Below are positions 5,778 to 9,789 of a DNA stretch of 9,789 nt, one piece after another (the first letter of the stretch is position 1; every line of letters begins with the position of its first letter). This stretch comes from Sphingomonadaceae bacterium (GTDB taxonomy: Bacteria > Pseudomonadota > Alphaproteobacteria > Sphingomonadales > Sphingomonadaceae). The stretch covers positions 1-9,789 of the forward strand of contig JACMKH010000175.1 in the NCBI GenBank assembly GCA_014380205.1. The letters are read 5' to 3'. The position numbers were made by a program, and so were the translations under genes. A model generated the notes under the pieces. It did not search any database and was not told the DNA's origin. It saw only the letters and a list, made by a program, of their open reading frames with translations.

Positions 5778-5933
5778 CTATTGGGGCATCGGCATGGGGG
5801 CGGGAGGCGAATCGGGCCCTGAAGGCCGATTGCAGCAAGCGCAGTTCTCGCCGCAGCATCCGCCCATTTCCTGGGCATGGGCAGCGCCGCCTGCCAGCAG
5901 CACGGCCCCGATCACAATGATAACCTTCAACAT
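5778..5933 (-). CDS. Small secreted Cys-rich, Met-containing peptide (51 aa)
   Basis: Minus-strand ATG at 5933 to TAG at 5778-5780, 51 codons. A strong GGGAGG site lies six bases before the ATG. Residues 1-20 (MLKVIIVIGAVLLAGGAAHA) are a textbook signal peptide with an AHA cleavage site before Q21. The mature peptide is only about 31 residues. It starts QEMGGCCGENCACCN with five Cys in nine positions (CC, C, CC), followed by a Pro-rich tail with two more Met (PAPMPMPQ). The arrangement resembles soft-metal chelators, and the gene is convergent with the copper operon, so a periplasmic Cu(I)-binding peptide is plausible; I know no named family for it. The stop codon abuts the DUF3147 stop with no gap. 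Signal peptide and ribosome site together make it a real gene in my reading. Confidence 0.78.
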   Translation of the reverse strand: MLKVIIVIGAVLLAGGAAHAQEMGGCCGENCACCNRPSGPDSPPAPMPMPQ

Positions 5934-6172
5934 TGAACGCCTCCCAGATTGATCCGTTAGGCCCTAGCACCGATCGAGCGACCGGGCCAATCGTCCTGCC
6001 GTCCTCGTTCCGGCGTTCGTCATCCCACCCGGCCGCCTCCATGTTTCTTTTTTGTTCTTGACGAATAGGAGATTTTCTGGTCTATGCTCGGAGATGAGCT
6101 CCCGTCCCCAGCGCGCCCCGTTAAGCCCCTCCCGCCTCGGCCCGGAAGTTGACAGAATCATGCGTGGGGCGG

Positions 6173-6190
6173 TGAACTTCATGAACTTCG
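6173..6190 (+). repeat. Tandem 9-mer TGAACTTCA/TGAACTTCG
   Basis: Two adjacent nine-base units, TGAACTTCA and TGAACTTCG, differ only in the last base. They are in the gene-poor region shortly before the 46-bp repeat pair. The first unit and the next bases make TTCATGAA, a small palindrome. Role unknown; it looks like part of a dispersed intergenic repeat. Confidence 0.5.
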
Positions 6191-6223
6191 GCCGCTCCGC
6201 GCGCACGCGTCTGACGCCCGATG

Positions 6224-6269
6224 AGCGCGTCGTTGGTGTGACCCTTGTGTGACCTTTGGCGCTGAGGGC
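6224..6269 (+). repeat. 46-bp direct repeat, copy 1
   Basis: Begins AGCGCGTCGTTGG and ends TTTGGCGCTGAGGGC. It matches copy 2 (6278-6323) at 38 of 46 positions without gaps, offset 54 bp. The ends are best conserved. Inside, GTGTGACCC and TGTGTGACC are themselves repetitive. It may be an intergenic repeat family; no coding sense is visible. Confidence 0.65.
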
Positions 6270-6277
6270 CGCTCCAC

Positions 6278-6323
6278 AGCGCGTCGTTGGCGCGAACTTT
6301 GAGTGTACTTTGGCGCGGAGGGC
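6278..6323 (+). repeat. 46-bp direct repeat, copy 2
   Basis: Begins AGCGCGTCGTTGG and ends TTTGGCGCGGAGGGC. Its last base is the first base of the stop-codon complement of the porin relic, so the repeat is exactly what follows that lost gene. This places the repeat pair in the former 3' flank of a porin gene. Confidence 0.65.
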
Positions 6324-6405
6324 TACAGCGCGAGCTGGGCCCTCAGCGCGAAGACGTTGACGCCATAGTCGCGGTCGCCCGAAGCGGTGGGGATGACGGC
6401 GTGGA
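6323..6405 (-). pseudogene. 3'-end relic of an A-like porin
   Basis: Read on the minus strand, this stretch ends in a TAG (6323-6325) and encodes HAVIPTASGDRDYG followed by VNVFALRAQLAL. The intact porin at 7977-9140 ends AAIPTASGDRDYG then VDVVALRAQVSY, and the porin at 6408-7742 ends with the more distant AALIAVDGDRDYA then VDVLGARAQIDF. The relic is therefore the last 26 or so codons of a paralog closer to the 7977-9140 porin. It begins within about three bases of the stop codon of the intact 6408-7742 porin and is in a different frame, so it is not part of that gene. It has no start codon or ribosome site. Nucleotide similarity to the A-type 3' end is high. Confidence 0.85.
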
Positions 6406-6407
6406 GT

Positions 6408-7742
6408 TCAGAAGTCGATCTGCGCGCGGGCTCCCAGCACGTCGACGGCATAATCGCGATCGCCGTCCACGGCGATCAGCGCGGCGTCGTCATATTGGAG
6501 CCGGGCATAGTTGATCATGAAGCGCACATAATCGGTCGGGATCCAGATCAGCGATCCCTGGAACCCGTCCTGCGAGCCGCCCACCACTACGTTCGAGGTG
6601 AGATCGACATGATCGTAGCGAAGATTGACCTGGAGCGCGCCCAAGCCGCCCTCTCCGACCGGCTTTTCGACGCTTGTCCGGTCGAAGCGGCCGCCGCGAT
6701 AGCCGCGGCTCTCGCCGGTGATGAAATAGCCGACCTCGGCATATCCGCCGAAAAAGCTGTAATCCGAGCCCGTGCCCAACGGGTTGGCGTCGAGCCAGTG
6801 GACTTCGCCGACCGCATGGAACGGCCCCGCTATGATGGCCGCTTCGAGGCCGTAATGCGTTTCGTTCTCGACCGAGAGCGTGGGCGTGGCGATGAAGCGG
6901 ACGTCGGTCGAATGAACCAGGGGGCGCTGGCGATAGCGCGTGGTGAAGCCGTCCTCGGGCAGGTCCCGGTTGTTGCGCCAGTGCCCCGAGGCTCCGAAGT
7001 GGAGTCGCGTGTTTTCGCCCAGGCTCGGCGCATAGACCACCCGCGCGTCGGCGCCGATCGCGTTGTTGCCGTCGTCGGTGAGGTCGTTGATGTTGTCGGT
7101 GAACACGCCGCCCTGGACCAGCAGATCTCCGCTTGTCAGCGTGCCGGACAGCCCCACCCGCCGCTCGAAGTTGAAGGCGTCGGTGAACGCGGCGCGCTCG
7201 ATGAACGAACTAAAGCGCGAGCTGGTCAATTCCTCGAGCGATTGAAAATTGTTGTGCTGGCCGGCCGTGAAGGTGATCAGATCCGACGCTTTATAGGTCA
7301 GGATGGCATCGGTGATATCCACGTTGTTGTCGGCGAAATCCATCTCGAAGACATAGCCGAAACCGCCTGGAATCGTGCCTTCAACGCCAAGGCGGCCGCG
7401 CCGCAGCTCATTGGAGAAGCCCAGGCCGGGGTCGGAGATTCCGTCGGGGCTCGAGACGAAGCCGGCGTCATATTGGATTCGCCCGCGCGGTTTGAATGAC
7501 CAGCCTCCGGGCGCGGTGATCTGCGGCGCGCCACGAAAGCGGATTTCGGGCCCCTCGGCGGCGGGCGCGGGCGCGGCCGCGCTTGCGGTCCGTATTTCAG
7601 CAACCTGCGCCTCCAGCGCGTCGATTTGGGCCCGGAGCGCGGCGATCTCGGCGGCAACGTCAGCCGAAACCTGGCTATGCGCGGGAACGGCGCCCGCGAG
7701 CGCGGTGGCGGCAAGCAGCAGCCTATGAAACTTGAGGTTCAT
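6408..7742 (-). CDS. Porin B, OprP/OprO-like (phosphate-selective porin family)
   Basis: This 444-residue protein is an outer-membrane porin of the OprP/OprO family (PF07396), which in Pseudomonas forms trimeric channels selective for phosphate or polyphosphate. Residues 1-23 are a signal peptide ending AHS before Q24. Residues about 26-52 form an Ala/Leu-rich coiled coil (VAAEIAALRAQIDALEAQVA) typical of trimer-tethering N-termini. An Ala/Pro linker follows, then the barrel. Family motifs are RGRIQYDAG (86-94), ELRRGRLGVEG (112-122), YVFEMDFADNNVDITDAIL (130-148) and SLEELTSSRFSSFIERA (168-184). The C-terminus ends DF, as expected for beta-barrel insertion. AGGTGAG lies upstream of the ATG at 7742. 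It is paralogous to porin A, and relics of a third copy lie on either side. Anion preference is inferred from the family; this subgroup is untested. Confidence 0.92.
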   Translation of the reverse strand: MNLKFHRLLLAATALAGAVPAHSQVSADVAAEIAALRAQIDALEAQVAEIRTASAAAPAPAAEGPEIRFRGAPQITAPGGWSFKPRGRIQYDAGFVSSPDGISDPGLGFSNELRRGRLGVEGTIPGGFGYVFEMDFADNNVDITDAILTYKASDLITFTAGQHNNFQSLEELTSSRFSSFIERAAFTDAFNFERRVGLSGTLTSGDLLVQGGVFTDNINDLTDDGNNAIGADARVVYAPSLGENTRLHFGASGHWRNNRDLPEDGFTTRYRQRPLVHSTDVRFIATPTLSVENETHYGLEAAIIAGPFHAVGEVHWLDANPLGTGSDYSFFGGYAEVGYFITGESRGYRGGRFDRTSVEKPVGEGGLGALQVNLRYDHVDLTSNVVVGGSQDGFQGSLIWIPTDYVRFMINYARLQYDDAALIAVDGDRDYAVDVLGARAQIDF

Positions 7743-7812
7743 CTAATCTCACCTGATTCGGAGCAGCCCCTGTCTCCTGGGGGCGGGACTAGAAGTCGCG
7801 CGCAACGTATCG

Positions 7813-7830
7813 GCGTCAGTTTTGTGACGC
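7813..7830. promoter_or_regulatory. Inverted repeat upstream of porin B, possible operator
   Basis: Six-base arms GCGTCA (7813-7818) and TGACGC (7825-7830) form a perfect inverted repeat with six bases between them, 71 bp upstream of the porin B ATG. On the minus strand GCGTCACAAAACTGACGC agrees with the enterobacterial PHO box (CTGTCATAAAACTGTCAT) at 12 of 18 positions. It could be a regulator site for a phosphate-type porin, or a small hairpin. It lacks a T-run, so it is not a standard terminator. Confidence 0.35.
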
Positions 7831-7866
7831 TATCGTTACAGAGGATGCTTTTGACAGCAGCAGCTC

Positions 7867-7972
7867 ATCGAGCTCGGCCCGTCGACGTCGCCTACGTCAT
7901 ATGGATGCGCAGCCGCAGCTCATCGTTCCAGTGTCATCGGGCTCGTTCTGCGCGATTGCCGGTGCAGCGCAT
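7867..7972 (-). pseudogene. 5'-end relic of an A-like porin
   Basis: The core, 7867-7910, matches 8995-9039 inside porin A at 41 of 45 aligned positions (three substitutions and one missing base). That part of porin A encodes RIQYDVGDVDAPSSI near its N-terminus. Weaker similarity continues to an ATG at 7972: the first bases ATGCGCTGCACCGGC resemble porin A's ATGCAGCGGACCGGC, and GCGCAG marks the signal-peptide end, with the signal region shortened. The missing base and several stop codons (TGA, TAG) prevent translation. It lies in the 234 bp between the two intact porins, directly after the porin A stop. I read it as the decayed beginning of a third porin gene. Confidence 0.75.
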
Positions 7973-7976
7973 GCCC

Positions 7977-9140
7977 TCAATAGCTGACCTGCGCGCGCAG
8001 CGCGACGACGTCGACGCCATAGTCACGATCCCCGCTCGCGGTCGGAATCGCGGCGTCGGCATAGTCGATCCGCGCATAGTTGAGCATCAGCCGGTAGCGG
8101 TCCTGCGGCGTCCAGACGAGCGAGCCGCCGATGAGGTCCTGCGTCCCGCCAACCACGCCCGCGCCGTTGAGATCGAGCCGGTCGTAGCGCGCGTTGATCT
8201 GGACCGCGCCGATCCCGCCCTCGCCCAGCGGCTGCGACGGCCGCACACGGTCGAAGCGGCCCGCGCGATAACCGCGCGTGTCGCCCGGCGTGAGGAAGAT
8301 GCCCGCCTCGACATAGCCGCCGAAATAGGTCGGGCTGTCCGCGCCGCCCGCGAGCGTCGGGCGGAACCAGTGCGCCTCGCCGGTCGCGTGGAAGCTGCCG
8401 CGGACCAGCGCCGCCTCGATCCCGTAGCTCAGCTCCTCCTCGGTCGGGAGCGTCGGCGTCGAGATGAAGCGGATATCGGTCGCGTGGAGCAGCGGGCGCT
8501 GGCGGTAGCGTAGCGCGGCCGGCTCGCGAATGTCGCGCCAATGGACCGCGCCGCCGAGGTGGAGCCGCGTGCGCTCGCCGATCTCAGGAAACCAGGCGGC
8601 GCGCGCGTCGAGGCTGTAGCCGTCGTTCTCGTCGTTGGTCAGCGCATCGAAATCGTCGGTGAACGCGCCCGCGGAGACGAGATGGTCGGCGCCCGCATAG
8701 CTCACCGCGAAGCCGACGCGGCGCTCGAAGCCGAACGCGTCGGTGAACGCCGCGCGCTCGACGAACGAGGTGTTGAGCGCGCTGGTCAGCTCCTCGAGCC
8801 CGGTCAGGTTCTTCTGGTGGCCGAGCGTGAAGGTGACCGGCCCGGTGGTGTGGCCCAGCGTCGCGTCGACCAGCACGAAGTCGTTCTGCGAAAAATCGAC
8901 CTCGATCAGAAAGTCGATCGCCCCCGCGAGCCGCCCCTGCGCGCCGAGCCGGATCGCGCGGAACTCGTCGACGACCTCCAGCCCGTCCGCCGAAATCGAG
9001 CTCGGCGCATCGACGTCGCCGACGTCATATTGGATGCGCCCGCGCGGCGCGATCGTCCAATTGTCGGCATCCTGCGCGCAGGCAGGCGACGCGACGAGGC
9101 CAACGGCGATCGCCACGAGCATCGGGCCGGTCCGCTGCAT
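7977..9140 (-). CDS. Porin A, OprP/OprO-like (phosphate-selective porin family)
   Basis: A 387-residue outer-membrane porin, paralogous to porin B along its whole barrel but about 57 residues shorter because it lacks the N-terminal coiled coil and linker. Residues 1-22 are a signal peptide ending ACA before Q23. Family motifs are APRGRIQYDVGDVDAP (31-46), IRLGAQGRL (63-71), FLIEVDFSQNDFVLVDATL (77-95) and GLEELTSALNTSFVERAAF (114-132). It ends RAQVSY with a C-terminal aromatic residue. The loop stretch DDFDALTNDENDG is strongly acidic. GGGGGGAAC precedes the ATG at 9140. It starts 69 bp after the acylase stop on the same strand and might be cotranscribed with it. Without the coiled coil, trimer assembly may differ from porin B. 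Substrate unknown; phosphate or another anion is only the family's precedent. Confidence 0.9.
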   Translation of the reverse strand: MQRTGPMLVAIAVGLVASPACAQDADNWTIAPRGRIQYDVGDVDAPSSISADGLEVVDEFRAIRLGAQGRLAGAIDFLIEVDFSQNDFVLVDATLGHTTGPVTFTLGHQKNLTGLEELTSALNTSFVERAAFTDAFGFERRVGFAVSYAGADHLVSAGAFTDDFDALTNDENDGYSLDARAAWFPEIGERTRLHLGGAVHWRDIREPAALRYRQRPLLHATDIRFISTPTLPTEEELSYGIEAALVRGSFHATGEAHWFRPTLAGGADSPTYFGGYVEAGIFLTPGDTRGYRAGRFDRVRPSQPLGEGGIGAVQINARYDRLDLNGAGVVGGTQDLIGGSLVWTPQDRYRLMLNYARIDYADAAIPTASGDRDYGVDVVALRAQVSY

Positions 9141-9209
9141 GTTCCCCCCCGGTCTGAATTTTGGCCGCCTATGTCGATTTTGCCGCGGCTTTGCGAGCGG
9201 AAAATGCGG

Positions 9210-9789
9210 CTACTCGCCCCGTCCCAATCGCTCCTCGAACACCGTCGCCGCCGCGACCGTCGCTTCGCTGAAATTGACCCCGCGCAGCTCGCCGCGCGCG
9301 AACAGGCTGTATTGCTCCTCGATGCCCTCGGGTCGCACGGCGAAATTGCCATAGGGGAGGATCGCGCGCGCGCTCACCTGCTCGCCGAACTCGATCGCCG
9401 CGACCCAGCTCGTGCCGCCGTTGAAGATCGGTGCGCCGCCCGCTGGGTTGGGCTCGAAGAAGCCGACGCGGAACGCACCGAGCGAGCCCATGCCGAGGTT
9501 CGAGGGCAATGTCCCGCCCGCGCCGTCGGGGGAGCGCGCGAATTCGCCCCAAGGCAGATCGAGCGGGATGCCACCCGCCTCCATGCTCTCGACCGTGGCG
9601 ACCAGCGCCGAGACCGCCGCCGCATCGTCGGCGAGGCCATCGGGCCATTGGGTGGGCGCGGCGAAGCTCCACGGCCGCTCATAGACTCCGCCCGGCTGGC
9701 TCGCCGCGAAGCCGAGCGCCCACAGCGAGAACAGCACGGCGCCGCGGCTTTCGACATTGGTGCGCCGGTCCCACGCCGCGAGCACGTCG
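9210..9789 (-). CDS. Penicillin acylase/AHL acylase-family Ntn hydrolase, C-terminal part (partial)
   Basis: An open frame enters from the window end and stops with TAG at 9210-9212, giving about 193 residues of C-terminus. The segment LAAWDRRTNVESRGAVLF is the family-typical LxxWDxxxxxxSRGAxLF helix of the beta-subunit of penicillin G acylase, cephalosporin acylase and acyl-homoserine-lactone acylases (PvdQ/QuiP). GGTSWVAAIEFG and the ILPYGNFAVRPEG stretch are the usual closing strands; in relatives the latter reads close to GQSGNP. The N-terminal nucleophile Ser, signal peptide and spacer are outside the window. These enzymes mature by autoproteolysis in the periplasm and hydrolyse amide-linked acyl chains. 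The substrate cannot be determined here. A codon that could act as start near 9785 is internal, not the true start. Confidence 0.85.
   Translation of the reverse strand, partial: DVLAAWDRRTNVESRGAVLFSLWALGFAASQPGGVYERPWSFAAPTQWPDGLADDAAAVSALVATVESMEAGGIPLDLPWGEFARSPDGAGGTLPSNLGMGSLGAFRVGFFEPNPAGGAPIFNGGTSWVAAIEFGEQVSARAILPYGNFAVRPEGIEEQYSLFARGELRGVNFSEATVAAATVFEERLGRGE

Larger units (their letters stand above)
5934..6322. other. Gene-poor intergenic region
   Basis: This 389-bp stretch between the small Cys-rich gene and the porin relic holds no gene I can support. A T-rich run at 6044-6053 has no stem before it. TTGACG (6058-6063) could be a plus-strand -35, but no good -10 or downstream gene follows. 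A short ORF from 6094 to 6252 lacks a ribosome site and any recognisable product. The right half contains a tandem 9-mer and two 46-bp direct repeats. The promoter of the Cys-rich gene must lie in the left end but I cannot identify it. Confidence 0.6.

Noticed and set aside
5414..5920. Plus-strand frame overlapping DUF3147 and the small Cys-rich gene
   Set aside because: The DUF3147 frame shows membrane helices and family motifs; this one is a +1 shadow.
6007..6018. GTTC-N4-GTTC as an alphaproteobacterial LexA box
   Set aside because: The known box is GTTC-N7-GTTC; spacing is wrong and no SOS gene is adjacent.
6044..6053. T-rich run as a possible terminator
   Set aside because: No GC-rich stem precedes it on either strand.
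6094..6252. Short plus-strand ORF in the gene-poor region
   Set aside because: No ribosome site, no signal or domain, and half of it is repeat sequence.
6387..7499. Long plus-strand frame opposite porin B (and a similar one opposite porin A at 7626-8513)
   Set aside because: Antisense shadows of clear porin genes with Val/Arg/Asp-rich nonsense composition and no family motif.
1..9789. CRISPR arrays, tRNA or rRNA genes, insertion sequences with a transposase
   Set aside because: No regularly spaced repeats, no cloverleaf or rRNA-like segments, and no transposase or integrase reading frame seen.

Overview
The window is a GC-rich (visibly well over 60% G+C) bacterial chromosomal segment. It has Shine-Dalgarno sites (GGAGG, AGGAG), short intergenic gaps and ATGA stop/start overlaps. 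The gene families present (paired OprP/OprO-like porins, a LytS/LytTR two-component pair, a penicillin-acylase-family enzyme, DUF3147 beside DUF1232) suggest an alphaproteobacterium, most likely in the Sphingomonadales. That placement is inference from gene content and codon style, not from a marker gene.

Layout: (1) 1-148, minus: the first 49 codons of an isocitrate lyase/PEP mutase-family enzyme, cut by the window edge. (2) 222-2116, minus: a translationally coupled two-component system, a LytS-type membrane histidine kinase followed by a LytTR-family response regulator. (3) 2209-5777, with 5778-5933 on the minus strand abutting it: a module that looks devoted to copper. A DUF4396 membrane protein is divergent from csoR; csoR is followed by a His/Met-rich envelope protein, a periplasmic cupredoxin, a DUF1232 and a DUF3147 membrane protein. 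The divergent promoter carries two inverted repeats of the CsoR-operator type, one of them inside the csoR promoter spacer. A 51-codon minus-strand gene ends exactly where DUF3147 ends. It encodes a secreted Cys-rich, Met-containing peptide and is easily missed. (4) 5934-6322: no convincing gene; short direct repeats. (5) 6323-9140, minus: two intact paralogous OprP/OprO-like porins with two relics of a third, A-like porin. One relic is a 3' end directly after porin B and the other a 5' end upstream of porin B. (6) 9210-9789, minus: the C-terminal part of a penicillin-acylase-family Ntn hydrolase that runs off the window.

How the genes may work together: CsoR (Cys-His-Cys metal site) would be released from the shared promoter by Cu(I) and switch on both arms. 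Their products are all envelope proteins: a His/Met-rich exported protein, a blue-copper-type protein and three small membrane proteins. No P-type ATPase, multicopper oxidase or RND efflux gene is inside the window, so this is an accessory copper set rather than a complete export system.

The less expected signals are scars. A 31-bp near-identical fragment of the DUF3147 gene lies at the opposite end of the copper module, so the module is bracketed by direct repeats. Porin B is bracketed by the two ends of a lost A-like porin. Both suggest that homologous recombination between paralogous segments shaped the window.
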